From: a virus
Strand: one strand, 5' to 3'
DNA: 27,311 bases
IMG/VR virus record: IMGVR_UViG_3300009106_000024
Coordinates: 1-27,311 of that record
The first letter of the stretch is position 1, and each line of letters starts with the position of its first letter. Both the position numbers and the translations under genes were made by a program. Below the pieces are notes generated by a model. That model made no database searches. It was not told the DNA's origin and worked only from the letters and a program-made list of their open reading frames with translations. Shown piece by piece: positions 7,737-14,791 of the stretch.

Positions 7737-7998
7737 CTGGTTCAATCTCCTTGAACACAAAACGAATGACGTATTTGGTGTGTTCCGTTACCCATGGTTT
7801 ATCCTCACGGGCGAACCCACCGTGGTCTTGTATCCACTGTCGAGCATCTTCGATATCATCAAACTCAGCAAGGACAGTAAACTTGCGTTGTTTTACATTG
7901 TGCATGACTAAATTTTTGTCGGCACCAGTAAACCCAAGGTTCCTGTGATCGTAATCGCACACTTGAAACTTCTCAATCTGCGGCATAATAACTGACAT
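7720..7998 (-). CDS. Unknown 92-residue protein
   Basis: The start at 7998 is chosen because AGGAGA sits 7-8 bases upstream; a longer frame to 8034 would run into a terminator hairpin. The protein has mixed alpha/beta character with a central VLAEFDDIEDARQWIQDHGG segment, suggesting a small compact fold. I recognise no family. It is the first gene of the 7998-6577 cluster, just after the terminator that closes the cobS transcript. Confidence 0.75.
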   Translation of the reverse strand: MSVIMPQIEKFQVCDYDHRNLGFTGADKNLVMHNVKQRKFTVLAEFDDIEDARQWIQDHGGFAREDKPWVTEHTKYVIRFVFKEIEPDESVH

Positions 7999-8011
7999 AT
8001 TTTTCTCCTGT

Positions 8012-8035
8012 AAAAAGTTGGGAGTGCCCCTCAAC
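8012..8035 (-). terminator. Rho-independent terminator after the CobS-like gene
   Basis: On the minus strand an imperfect stem (GTTG...CAAC outer pairs, G/C-rich inner pairs; 8035-8017) is followed by TTTTT (8016-8012). A second G/C-rich hairpin lies immediately upstream toward the cobS stop. Confidence 0.65.
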
Positions 8036-8063
8036 CAGGGCGGGACACCCCCTGTTCACAATT

Positions 8064-9281
8064 TTAGTTGAACGAATAACCGTCATCATCGTCCTGTTCG
8101 TCGTCGTCATCAACATCATCAGCTTCATTCTGCTGGGACATAATGTCATCAACACTCACACCGGCATCAACCTTGGTGTACAGGTCAAGAAACGACTCCT
8201 TCGTTTCCGAATCGAAACGTGACACGCACATTTCAATGGCAGACATCTTGTTATCGAAAATGCCATAGGCACCTACGATGTGAACCAGACGGCGAGTGGA
8301 GATGATCTCATCAACGCCACCGTCCATGAACGTCTTGCGAATAACGTCTGCCCATTTGATAAGGTTATCGACAAAATCATCGTCGGCCTTATCAAGTTTC
8401 GCCAACTCATTGACGAGAATTTTCTTCTCAGTCTTGTTGGTCGGGTACGACTGCTCCAGGGTAATCGGGAACCGCTCGAGGAACGCCTCATTCAGTACGT
8501 TGGTACCGATGAACCGACCATCGTCAGAACCCTGGCCCTTGGTGTTGGCCGTAGCAATGACTGTGAAACCCGGTGTCGGGTGTACCCACTTGCCAATCTT
8601 CTTGATATAGATACTGGATCCCTCAAGGATAGGCTGTAAGCACATCACCTTGTTGGATGCCAAGTCGATTTCGTCAAGCAGAAGGACTGCACCACGTTTC
8701 ATCGCCATCACGACAGGACCATCGTGCCAGACAGTCTCACCATTCACCAGACGGAAGCCACCAATCAGGTCATCTTCATCCGTTTCGATAGTGATGTTGG
8801 TACGGACAAACTCACGTTTGAGTTTCGCACACACCTCTTTCACCATGAGGGTCTTACCGTTGCCGGACATCCCCGTGATAAAGATGGGGTAGAACATCTT
8901 GGACTTCACAACCGATTTCACAGTGTTGAAGTTTCCGAAAGACACATACCCGTCAAAGGTATCCGGGACATAAGAGTCCTGTTCCTCAAGAACCGAGATG
9001 GCCGTGGGTGCCATGGCAACAGCCGAGACACTTTCAGTCGCCTGTACCGGTGCCGGAGTCGGAGTAGTCGCACCACACTTGCCATCGACTGTCGGCAGGT
9101 AGTACTCACCACGAACGCCAGTCTTGAGTTTCTTGAGCCAAGACGGGACTCCGGCAAGACTCAATGATTCCTTGACGGCCATCGCTTCGGGCCGTGTGAT
9201 AGTCGTGCGGTTCTCGCCCAACATCTCACGTGCGGCATTCACAAAGTCCACCTTGCGGTCGTTCATATTGATAATTTTCAT
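8064..9281 (-). CDS. cobS: CobS-like AAA+ ATPase (MoxR type)
   Basis: A 405-residue AAA+ ATPase. Walker A GMSGNGKT is at about residues 137-144, Walker B VLLLDEID at 199-206, a sensor-1 segment VIATANT follows, and an arginine-finger-like LNEAFLERF comes after it. The C-terminus is a long Asp/Glu tail ending in YSFN. Marine T4-like phages often carry this gene, named for the cobaltochelatase ATPase. The CobT-like VWA gene directly upstream (27 bp away) supports a MoxR ATPase plus VWA adaptor pair, but cobalt insertion is only one possible role. AAGGAAA lies upstream of the ATG. The gene is visibly richer in G+C than the tail genes. Confidence 0.88.
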   Translation of the reverse strand: MKIINMNDRKVDFVNAAREMLGENRTTITRPEAMAVKESLSLAGVPSWLKKLKTGVRGEYYLPTVDGKCGATTPTPAPVQATESVSAVAMAPTAISVLEEQDSYVPDTFDGYVSFGNFNTVKSVVKSKMFYPIFITGMSGNGKTLMVKEVCAKLKREFVRTNITIETDEDDLIGGFRLVNGETVWHDGPVVMAMKRGAVLLLDEIDLASNKVMCLQPILEGSSIYIKKIGKWVHPTPGFTVIATANTKGQGSDDGRFIGTNVLNEAFLERFPITLEQSYPTNKTEKKILVNELAKLDKADDDFVDNLIKWADVIRKTFMDGGVDEIISTRRLVHIVGAYGIFDNKMSAIEMCVSRFDSETKESFLDLYTKVDAGVSVDDIMSQQNEADDVDDDDEQDDDDGYSFN

Positions 9282-9308
9282 ACTGTTTCCTTTTTCAGTT
9301 GTTTACGT

Positions 9309-11531
9309 TTAGACTATCAAGTCCATGATTCGGTTAGCAAGATAACGGTTGCCCGTTTTCTGCTTTTGATGTTTCATAAAGAGGGTCTTTAGTTTGCCCT
9401 TGGTGATATCTTCATCGACCTCACCCAGGCCACCCTCACTTGTTATGTTCTTCATTGTGGGAATGACATAATACTCATCATACCCAGCCGTTGTTACTGT
9501 TGCGAATCCCTCCTCGCGGATTTGTTTCCGGGCCTTCTTATGTTTCGCCGGATAAGAACTTCTCCAACCCAGGTACTTCTCAAGAATACTCCGACCAACA
9601 GTTTTACCCTGTACCAAAAAGATGCCGATATTGTTTATACCATAACGGTCCTTCATCAGTTTCAGAAGGAACTGCACTTGCAGTTCAGCCCAATGGCCAT
9701 AGTGTCGTACCATGTTCGCCTTCGCATAACTCGGGCTAGTAATGTTGTACTGCTTTCTGGTAATCGGATCCTGATAATAGATATCAGTTCGTCCCATTGT
9801 CAGATGCTCATACCCAAAACCACTATCGGTATACTCGTCAACTCGTTTTCTCCAGCAACTGTTCGCTTCGCCATCGGTCAATGTGATAAGGTTCACCTTG
9901 TCCAGTTTGTAATCTCGTTTGAACGCAGGCAATATCTCATTCATCACCATCAGGCCTTCGACCAACGGGGTTGAACCCAGATCAAACTTGCCCCATCCTG
10001 TACGATTGTAATAATCCTGGTTCGTGAATCCAAACTGATACAGATTATACAGCGATTCGTTTTGTTTCTGACCAGACTGTCGTGAGGACACAAGGTTCAG
10101 TAAACGAAAGCCTCTGGTATCGTCCATGGCGATATCGTGATGGTTCTGTTTCCACAGAATCGGATACTTTCTACGAATGTAATCCTCATGGGACTCATCA
10201 TCACGTTGCTCCACCTTCTCGTTATACCACTGATTGGTGAACGCATACACTTCAAACGGTATATTGACCTTTGAACAGAACCAAACAAGGTTCAGAACCT
10301 GTTTGATGGTGTCAAACATCTGACCGTGCATCGACCCACTCCAATCGAGGAGCATCAGCAGTCCATGGTTCTTGCCATCATGCACAATCGCACGTTTCAG
10401 AAACAGGTCATCGTTATACTTGTATGAGTGCAACGCATTCACATTCAGCACACCCGTCTTATTGATCGAGGTTCGCTTGTATTCCTCTGCAGCTTTCTTT
10501 CGTTCAAACTCCTTGACCATGTAATTCACGATCTTGATTGAGGCATTACGGTACGACTTGTAATCAGCACGCAACTCGGGTTCGAGCTTCGGCATAAACT
10601 GGCCATCGTATCGGTCCTTCTCATATTCTTCCATGTCGGCAATTTTTTCAGCACTGGCCTTGTACATTTGTTCAAGTTTGTCCGTCATGCCTTTACGAAC
10701 CACGTCATGGTTGATGATGAGAGTATTCAAATTCGGCTTCGGCAGATTGATATACATTCGATTGGCCGCATAGGCATCTCGCAGTTCTTCAATTCTGGCT
10801 TCATACTCGGCCTGGGTGTTGACTTCCTCGTCATCCACCTCGTGTTCTTCTTTGTCGAACCCTTCACCGGCAGATTCCAGATCGTCAGTCGGAACTTCGA
10901 TTTCCTCACCGTCGCCAATGTTATCATCAGACTCCTCAAAGCCCGGAAAGAATTCCTCAGGAAAGGCCTCTGGTTCGTCCTCTTCGGCATAGTGCTTCAT
11001 AATCTCTTTAGAAACACGAACCGCATCGTCAAAGGTTTCGCATTGTTCGACCAATCGAACCAGATACAGTTCGCTGTCAAAGAACGGAACACACAAAGAC
11101 GCACCGCCCTTAAAATGTATGTTCAAACGATCAAGGAGGTTCATCTCGTCCCAGCGTTTTCCCGAAGCCAACTCACCGAAGAAGCCTCTTTCAAAGAGTT
11201 CCCGATAGCCGGTCACGAAACAAGCACGCAGACCAGGATACTTTCGCTGAACTTTTCTTTCGATACGAGGATCTTCCACGATGTTCAGGACATTCTTCGA
11301 CACGCCTTCCTTGACAATGGCCTGTTCCCAGGCATTCTCGGGTGTATACAAAGAGTGACCGACCTCATGTCCGATCAACATATCAATCAAAGAAGATGAG
11401 ACATTCTTCCAAACCGGTAGAGTCAACACACGTTGCTTTACATCAAACGAAGCCGTCTTGGCATTCGGATCATGCTGAACAAAGATGTTCTCCTCGGCCA
11501 ACAGTTTGGCTAATTGATTTTTGGTTTTCAT
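9309..11531 (-). CDS. CobT-like protein: HExxH protease-like domain plus VWA domain
   Basis: About 740 residues from the ATG at 11531, chosen because GAGG lies about 12 bases upstream; the frame extends to 11564 without a ribosome site. An N-terminal LIGHEVGH (HExxH at 55-59), with NIVEDPRIE at about 83-91, looks like a zinc-metallopeptidase helix pair. A long Glu/Asp-rich linker (about 182-250) follows. The C-terminal VWA domain starts near residue 390 with the MIDAS motif DWSGSM (396-401). VWA proteins of this type work with MoxR/CobS ATPases, here the next gene. A chelatase or a protein-remodelling role are both possible. Confidence 0.85.
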   Translation of the reverse strand: MKTKNQLAKLLAEENIFVQHDPNAKTASFDVKQRVLTLPVWKNVSSSLIDMLIGHEVGHSLYTPENAWEQAIVKEGVSKNVLNIVEDPRIERKVQRKYPGLRACFVTGYRELFERGFFGELASGKRWDEMNLLDRLNIHFKGGASLCVPFFDSELYLVRLVEQCETFDDAVRVSKEIMKHYAEEDEPEAFPEEFFPGFEESDDNIGDGEEIEVPTDDLESAGEGFDKEEHEVDDEEVNTQAEYEARIEELRDAYAANRMYINLPKPNLNTLIINHDVVRKGMTDKLEQMYKASAEKIADMEEYEKDRYDGQFMPKLEPELRADYKSYRNASIKIVNYMVKEFERKKAAEEYKRTSINKTGVLNVNALHSYKYNDDLFLKRAIVHDGKNHGLLMLLDWSGSMHGQMFDTIKQVLNLVWFCSKVNIPFEVYAFTNQWYNEKVEQRDDESHEDYIRRKYPILWKQNHHDIAMDDTRGFRLLNLVSSRQSGQKQNESLYNLYQFGFTNQDYYNRTGWGKFDLGSTPLVEGLMVMNEILPAFKRDYKLDKVNLITLTDGEANSCWRKRVDEYTDSGFGYEHLTMGRTDIYYQDPITRKQYNITSPSYAKANMVRHYGHWAELQVQFLLKLMKDRYGINNIGIFLVQGKTVGRSILEKYLGWRSSYPAKHKKARKQIREEGFATVTTAGYDEYYVIPTMKNITSEGGLGEVDEDITKGKLKTLFMKHQKQKTGNRYLANRIMDLIV

Positions 11532-11547
11532 GTAAAAAATTTTCCTC

Positions 11548-11562
11548 GCGATTTTAAATCGC
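11548..11562 (-). promoter_or_regulatory. Palindrome abutting the ribosome site of the CobT-like gene
   Basis: A near-perfect palindrome (GCGAT/ATCGC arms, A/T centre) ends directly at the GAGG ribosome site (11547-11544) and is followed by a T-run before ATG. It could be an operator or an RNA hairpin limiting ribosome access. No promoter is obvious. Confidence 0.4.
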
Positions 11563-11618
11563 ATTTCGCTTTTGTGGTTGCGTTTTCGCTACTGTGGTAG
11601 TGTACGATAAGCATCCTC

Positions 11619-11867
11619 TTACACGTTTCGTTTCTCAGGAAGACCCCTATAGGCGTTCTCCATATACCAACGATTGACAGCAACGCCATCCACCATCTCT
11701 TTTATATTGAGAGGGGAATGCTCAGGGTCCATTCTAGAACCATACTCGTTTTTGAACTGCTGAATCGCAGCATAGTGTTGAGTAGCATCGACCCATGTCT
11801 GTCTCATGCTACCCGCAATGTTACGATAGATGATATGGTATCGCTTGTTAGTGGCTTTCAATTTCAT
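11619..11867 (-). CDS. Unknown 82-residue protein
   Basis: The start at 11867 (MKLKATN) is preceded by AAGGAG and overlaps the upstream stop as TAATG; a longer frame reaching 11897 is less likely. The protein is basic at the N-terminus (KATNKRYHIIYRN) with a helical middle and no recognisable domain or membrane segment. It lies 88 bp upstream of the CobT-like gene and is probably co-transcribed with the 84-residue gene before it. Confidence 0.7.
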   Translation of the reverse strand: MKLKATNKRYHIIYRNIAGSMRQTWVDATQHYAAIQQFKNEYGSRMDPEHSPLNIKEMVDGVAVNRWYMENAYRGLPEKRNV

Positions 11868-12121
11868 TATACGGCTCCTTGTAAAGCACGTGACCAAAAG
11901 GTCGTGTAAAAGTTATATTCGGAGATACCGAGGTCATCAAGTTCCTCAGGCATCATGTCAATCTCGTAAGCTTCGATACGATGATCGGCATGGAGTTCCT
12001 TTTGAAAATCCTCCATGCGTTGTTTGTGTGTGATGTCTAGCGAACTATTCATCAAACGAAAATACTGCTGACCTGTCTTGGTATCAACAAAGTCAACAGT
12101 ATAAAAAATCGGTTTCGGCAT
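11867..12121 (-). CDS. Unknown 84-residue protein
   Basis: An 84-residue soluble protein beginning MPKPIFYTVDFVDTKTGQQY, probably a small alpha/beta fold, with an acidic middle (DMMPEELDDLG). I recognise no family. AAGGA sits about 9 bases before the ATG. Its stop overlaps the next start. It lies 110 bp downstream of the 44-residue membrane-peptide gene and may share that gene's promoter at 12458-12486. Confidence 0.7.
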   Translation of the reverse strand: MPKPIFYTVDFVDTKTGQQYFRLMNSSLDITHKQRMEDFQKELHADHRIEAYEIDMMPEELDDLGISEYNFYTTFWSRALQGAV

Positions 12122-12231
12122 TCTATATATCCTTAGGGGCCTTTTGGTTTTCTTTCAATATCCTACCGAGAGGCCAGTTTATGGGAACCCACAAGCGGGG
12201 TGGTGGTTTTCAGACTGTGGTTAACCCGGTT

Positions 12232-12366
12232 CTACGGAAGGAGACTCAACAGGCCATCTACCAAGACGTTCTGCGGTCCCATATGTGAGGGCCAATTCAT
12301 GTCGGCCACTGCTATCAGGACTCCTACCATGGCCACAAAGGCAATCAAGGCAATTCGGTCACTCAT
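12232..12366 (-). CDS. 44-residue single-span membrane peptide
   Basis: The ATG at 12366 has an excellent ribosome site, AGAGGAT, with five bases of spacing. The peptide begins MSDRIALIAFVAMVGVLIAV, a clear hydrophobic segment at about residues 5-21, followed by a polar, Pro-containing tail ending LLSLLP. It is too short for a named family. A good sigma70-type promoter lies about 90 bases upstream, giving a leader of roughly 85 bases. The size and membrane span fit early phage peptides that alter the host envelope; that role is inference. Confidence 0.7.
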   Translation of the reverse strand: MSDRIALIAFVAMVGVLIAVADMNWPSHMGPQNVLVDGLLSLLP

Positions 12367-12457
12367 TTTGTATCCTCTTAGCGAGTCACGGCATTCAGTG
12401 GGAGGATCCCCTAGTCTACTAAAGACGCCAGTAGCCGCAACTCAAGTCAATACCATT

Positions 12458-12486
12458 ATTATGACAGGTCTGATAGTCTATGTCAA
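12458..12486 (-). promoter_or_regulatory. Sigma70-type promoter upstream of the 44-residue membrane peptide
   Basis: On the minus strand TTGACA (12486-12481), a 17-bp spacer and CATAAT (12463-12458) give an 11 of 12 match to the bacterial consensus. The CCCTTGATTTGTAAG repeat lies 13 bp upstream of the -35 box. Confidence 0.75.
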
Positions 12487-12636
12487 ACGTCCTTGTAACC
12501 CCTTGATTTGTAAGAGGATTTTCACTAGGATACTCTGATGGTTTGTCCCAATTTCTGTGCTGTAAGTGTTTGATTTGTATACGTTATTTGTTCTCCTGGT
12601 GCTGGGGCCCTTGAATGTACTACGATATTACCCATT

Positions 12637-12721
12637 GGACATTCAACCGGACATACAAAATGACTTTTCCCTTATATATCAATGATTTAGACTCGATTAA
12701 ACCGGACATTCAAACGGACAT
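12637..12721. repeat. Two composite GGACAT repeats
   Basis: GGACATTCAACCGGACAT (12637-12654) and GGACATTCAAACGGACAT (12704-12721) differ by one base and start 67 bp apart. Each contains two GGACAT units 12 bases apart, about one helical turn, as expected of a protein-binding site. The flanks differ, so this is not a simple recent duplication. Confidence 0.75.
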
Positions 12722-12793
12722 GAGGATATTCGATGGTCATACTAGCTAGTCTGACAGGAGGAGGGTTGTGAGTCTAGGGCCAATACTGAACCG

Positions 12794-12822
12794 TCCTCTT
12801 ATAATCCTCTTATAATCCTCTT
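12794..12822. repeat. 11-bp tandem repeat, 2.6 copies
   Basis: TCCTCTTATAA occurs twice in tandem (12794-12804, 12805-12815), followed by TCCTCTT (12816-12822). The period equals one helical turn, and the third copy runs into a TTGACA hexamer on the plus strand. Confidence 0.75.
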
Positions 12823-12849
12823 GACATCCGCCGACCTTCCTGCGATAAA
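12821..12849 (+). promoter_or_regulatory. Possible plus-strand sigma70-type promoter
   Basis: TTGACA (12821-12826), a 17-bp spacer and GATAAA (12844-12849; 4 of 6 matches). No plus-strand gene follows, so it would produce an RNA antisense to the distal early-operon genes. Low confidence. Confidence 0.3.
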
Positions 12850-12957
12850 GAAGGATACTTGATACGCATAGGTAGTACACATTACGTTATTTGCAAGCGT
12901 TTGTTTATTGTCTTACGATATGGATACGTTTACGCACTTATACAACAGTATAGCTTA

Positions 12958-13080
12958 CTAGGAGGACTTTCTTTTCTTTAGGAACTTCTTTTGTATCTCT
13001 TTCCATTTCTTTTGATCGCTTACGAATTCCTTGAACTTTTCTTCTTTCTTGTTTTCTTTAGTTTTTGTATTACTTTCCAT
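12958..13080 (-). CDS. Possible 40-residue Lys-rich peptide
   Basis: An open frame begins at the ATG at 13080, inside the end of the 13244-13020 gene in another frame, and runs to TAG at 12958. The product is very basic (KTKENKKEEKFKEFV, then KKFLKKRKSS) and would be helical. The ribosome site is poor and the overlap with the upstream gene is 61 bases. It could be a real distal gene of the operon or a chance frame in A-rich sequence. Confidence 0.3.
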   Translation of the reverse strand: MESNTKTKENKKEEKFKEFVSDQKKWKEIQKKFLKKRKSS

Positions 13081-13244
13081 TCTGGTGTCCATCCGAATTC
13101 CTTGTTTTCTTCTAGTCTATGATACTCGTATTCTGGATATGATAATATGCCCGTTCTACTATCGTGCCATCTTACTGTGATTGTTTTTCTTTTTCCTGTG
13201 GTAAGGTTTTCGAGTTCGATTTGATCGTTTTCTTTTAGGTTCAT
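13020..13244 (-). CDS. Unknown small basic protein with beta-barrel-like start
   Basis: A 74-residue protein. The first half, with DQIELENLTTGKRKTITVRW, reads like a small SH3/KOW-type beta domain. The C-terminus is Lys/Arg-rich (KLKKTRKKKSSRNS), which fits nucleic-acid binding, though this is inference. AGGA is found upstream of the ATG. It overlaps the upstream gene by 86 bases, an unusually long overlap; one of the two frames may be shorter than drawn. Confidence 0.55.
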   Translation of the reverse strand: MNLKENDQIELENLTTGKRKTITVRWHDSRTGILSYPEYEYHRLEENKEFGWTPEWKVIQKLKKTRKKKSSRNS

Positions 13245-13413
13245 TCTGGATTCCTAGGAATTGTTCTATAACGTCCTTGGATTTATTCGCCGAAACATCC
13301 TGTAATTTTTCTATTGTTTTTTGTTTGAGGCGGCGGGCGCTCGGTAGTCTTATCTCTATTTCATCTGAGATTTGTCGGGTGAATTTTATGAGTCTTTCTT
13401 TGAGGGGTACCAT
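13159..13413 (-). CDS. Unknown small basic protein
   Basis: An 84-residue protein whose helical N-terminus (LKERLIKFTRQISDEIEIRL) is followed by a strongly basic C-terminus (KRKRSNRTRKPYHRKKKNN), fitting nucleic-acid or ribosome binding. The ATG overlaps the end of the upstream gene by 28 bases and the ribosome site is weak. Codons look typical of the neighbours. No family recognised. Confidence 0.55.
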   Translation of the reverse strand: MVPLKERLIKFTRQISDEIEIRLPSARRLKQKTIEKLQDVSANKSKDVIEQFLGIQNEPKRKRSNRTRKPYHRKKKNNHSKMAR

Positions 13414-13685
13414 TTGTTTAGTTCTTCGTTGATTTGAATGAGCTCATCTTCTAGCCAGCCACCAGGAGAAGTGATATCTGCCAGTACTGACTTGGATTGG
13501 TATTCGTTTATATACTCTGAATGGGCGTCATTATGAATCTCTTTGGCGAGGTTTTCTTGCGTCCGTCTGTATTCTTCATTATTCAACCAATAGTCTTTTT
13601 CACTATAACCATGTGCGTTTACGTCATTCATAAACTCCTTTTGGCCTTCGATGAGTTTTCTTATCTTGTCTTGTTTAGTTGTCAT
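13386..13685 (-). CDS. Unknown 99-residue helical protein
   Basis: The start at 13685 (MTTKQDKIRK) overlaps the upstream stop as ATGA and has GGAG 10 bases upstream; the longer frame to 13748 is a read-back into the membrane-protein gene. It is mostly charged helix (KLIEGQKEFMNDVN, RRTQENLAKEIHND) with a Pro/Gly break at SPGGW and an acidic final helix. No recognised domain. It is translationally coupled to the two-span membrane protein before it. Confidence 0.7.
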   Translation of the reverse strand: MTTKQDKIRKLIEGQKEFMNDVNAHGYSEKDYWLNNEEYRRTQENLAKEIHNDAHSEYINEYQSKSVLADITSPGGWLEDELIQINEELNKWYPSKKDS

Positions 13686-13846
13686 CTCCAGGCCACTCCA
13701 AAAATCGCAAAGGGGATCGCCAAGGCCAGGAGGCCAAGTATAAAACATCCTACTATAGCCAATACATATTTGATTGACTTTATAGGGTGGCGTATGAAGT
13801 ATGCTAATATCAGTCCGACAATAAAAATGAATAGTATGATTTCCAC
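13682..13846 (-). CDS. 54-residue two-span membrane protein
   Basis: A GTG start at 13846 has AAAGG seven bases upstream. The protein begins MEIILFIFIVGLILAYFI, then a basic RHPIKSIK turn, then a second hydrophobic run to about residue 52 (VLAIVGCFILGLLALA), ending WR. The TGA overlaps the next ATG (ATGA). Two spans with a short charged hairpin resemble small holins or inhibitors in general build. Its place in the early-type operon argues against a lysis role and for envelope modification, but neither is shown. Confidence 0.7.
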   Translation of the reverse strand: MEIILFIFIVGLILAYFIRHPIKSIKYVLAIVGCFILGLLALAIPFAIFGVAWR

Positions 13847-13856
13847 TTGAAGGCCT

Positions 13857-13973
13857 TTATCCTAAAGTGATTAAGATATGGGGTGCAATCATTTCATACA
13901 TTCCCCATAACAGAAGTACCACAAACACAGTTTTGATAATACGCATACACCATTCGTAGCGTGAGGTGCGCAT
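13857..13973 (-). CDS. 38-residue single-span membrane peptide
   Basis: The peptide runs from the ATG at 13973 to TAA at 13857. A basic N-terminus (MRTSRYEWCMRIIK) precedes a hydrophobic stretch (TVFVVLLLWGMYEMIA) and a short tail. I see no clear ribosome site. A weak late-like box (ACTAAATA, 13989-13982) ends eight bases before the ATG, which would again give a nearly leaderless message. It precedes the two-span gene by 10 bases. Start uncertain (an internal ATG lies at codon 10). Confidence 0.5.
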   Translation of the reverse strand: MRTSRYEWCMRIIKTVFVVLLLWGMYEMIAPHILITLG

Positions 13974-13990
13974 GATATAACTATTTAGTG

Positions 13991-14167
13991 TTAATCCCAT
14001 CTTCCAGCCTCCATCAGACTGTCTTGTTCAATCATCCAGTCGCTATTGAGCGGGCGATGATACTTTCGTGAAGTATGATATCCCCCCTTTAGTCTATTGT
14101 TTTTCGCCACCAGATTACGTTGGCGTTTTGATCGGACTTGATCCTTTGTCTTATCTCTCGGTTTCAT
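13991..14167 (-). CDS. 58-residue very basic peptide
   Basis: The start at 14167 (MKPRDKTKDQ) is set by the ATGA overlap with the upstream micro-gene; the longer frame to 14197 is unlikely. The N-terminal 40 residues are crowded with Lys and Arg (RSKRQRNLVAKNNRLKGGYH, then RKYHRPLN), suggesting RNA, DNA or ribosome contact, while the C-terminus is acidic and ends in RWD. No family recognised. Confidence 0.65.
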   Translation of the reverse strand: MKPRDKTKDQVRSKRQRNLVAKNNRLKGGYHTSRKYHRPLNSDWMIEQDSLMEAGRWD

Positions 14168-14253
14168 TTTATCATCCAATATATAATGTGTAACCAACCA
14201 TATGTCGCTAGTGCGTATATGATAGTTTTGAATAGCCAGTCACTATATGTCAT
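14164..14253 (-). CDS. 29-residue membrane peptide, coupled at both ends
   Basis: The ATG at 14253 overlaps the stop of the upstream gene as ATGA, and its own TGA overlaps the next ATG as ATGA. AAGGA lies 10 bases upstream. The peptide (beginning MTYSDWLFKTIIYALATYGW, ending IIYWMIK) is a single aromatic-rich span. The double coupling is the strongest reason to accept so short a gene. Confidence 0.6.
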   Translation of the reverse strand: MTYSDWLFKTIIYALATYGWLHIIYWMIK

Positions 14254-14468
14254 CGGCCTATGTCCTTGATACACGATTTACTAATCACCTGATAGGGGCC
14301 TTTGTTATAGGCCGGTGCAATCGTATAATTACTACTATACGACTTGCGGGGCGGTGTGATTGCCCCGGTCAATCTGGTGTCCAGTGAAGGTATATCTCTC
14401 GTAGAGCATTGGGTTTCTTTACGTTTCAGTACGTCAATGCGCAAGGGATTCATGCTATATGATTCCAT
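14250..14468 (-). CDS. Unknown 72-residue protein
   Basis: A basic protein rich in Ser, Thr and Pro, with no recognised domain and probably little fixed structure (KRKETQCSTRDIPSLDTRLT, then PPRKSYSSNYTIAPAYNKG). The ATG overlaps the upstream stop as TAATG, with GAGG seven bases upstream. The stop overlaps the 29-residue gene. Part of the coupled small-gene chain. Confidence 0.65.
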   Translation of the reverse strand: MESYSMNPLRIDVLKRKETQCSTRDIPSLDTRLTGAITPPRKSYSSNYTIAPAYNKGPYQVISKSCIKDIGR

Positions 14469-14791
14469 TAGTAACCTCGAGCTGACGCAGTGTTTATCGC
14501 ATAGTGATAGTCTGATATCTGCTGAACATCATGCCCATACATGCGAAAGTCTATCGCAGCGGGACAACCCTGTAAGTGATATAGACAGTAATCAAGCACA
14601 GCCTCGTAACCCGTATAGGGATAGTTATCGCTATTACCCCAATGGGCACCACATTTAGATTCCTCTATCGCATCTTCATCAATAAACCTTTCCAATAGGC
14701 TCCATAGAAAGTAAACATTACCATCTGGACCATCAAGGTCGAGTATGTAGTTGGCACCACTGTCGCCGGGTCGTTTCTTGATTTCGTACAT
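14468..14791 (-). CDS. Unknown 107-residue protein
   Basis: A 107-residue globular-looking protein with an acidic N-terminal half (YILDLDGPDGNVYFLWSLLE, then DEDAIEES), three Cys and a Tyr-rich middle (DNYPYTGYEAVLDYCLYHLQ). No family recognised. It overlaps both neighbours by one base through TAATG junctions. Confidence 0.72.
   Translation of the reverse strand: MYEIKKRPGDSGANYILDLDGPDGNVYFLWSLLERFIDEDAIEESKCGAHWGNSDNYPYTGYEAVLDYCLYHLQGCPAAIDFRMYGHDVQQISDYHYAINTASARGY

Larger units (their letters stand above)
12367..12957. other. Gene-free, repeat-rich regulatory stretch
   Basis: About 590 bases with no reading frame I can support. It contains a sigma70-type promoter (12458-12486, minus), a copy of the 15-base CCCTTGATTTGTAAG motif (12500-12514), two composite GGACAT repeats (12637-12654, 12704-12721), an 11-bp tandem repeat (12794-12822) and a weak plus-strand promoter (12821-12849). 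It separates the early operon on its right from cobT, cobS and the baseplate genes on its left. Confidence 0.6.

Noticed and set aside
8724-9167. 147-residue plus-strand open frame
   Set aside because: It lies opposite the Walker motifs and N-terminus of the CobS-like ATPase. It is a shadow frame.
10668-11399. 243-residue plus-strand open frame
   Set aside because: It is the mirror of the CobT-like coding sequence, whose HExxH and VWA motifs show that the minus strand is coding.
12200-12538. 112-residue plus-strand open frame in the gap
   Set aside because: It lies opposite the 44-residue membrane peptide, which has a strong ribosome site and promoter. The plus frame has neither.
12821-12849. 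Strong claim of an antisense RNA from the plus-strand promoter
   Set aside because: The -10 box matches only 4 of 6 bases and no downstream gene or terminator supports it. It is kept only as a weak feature.
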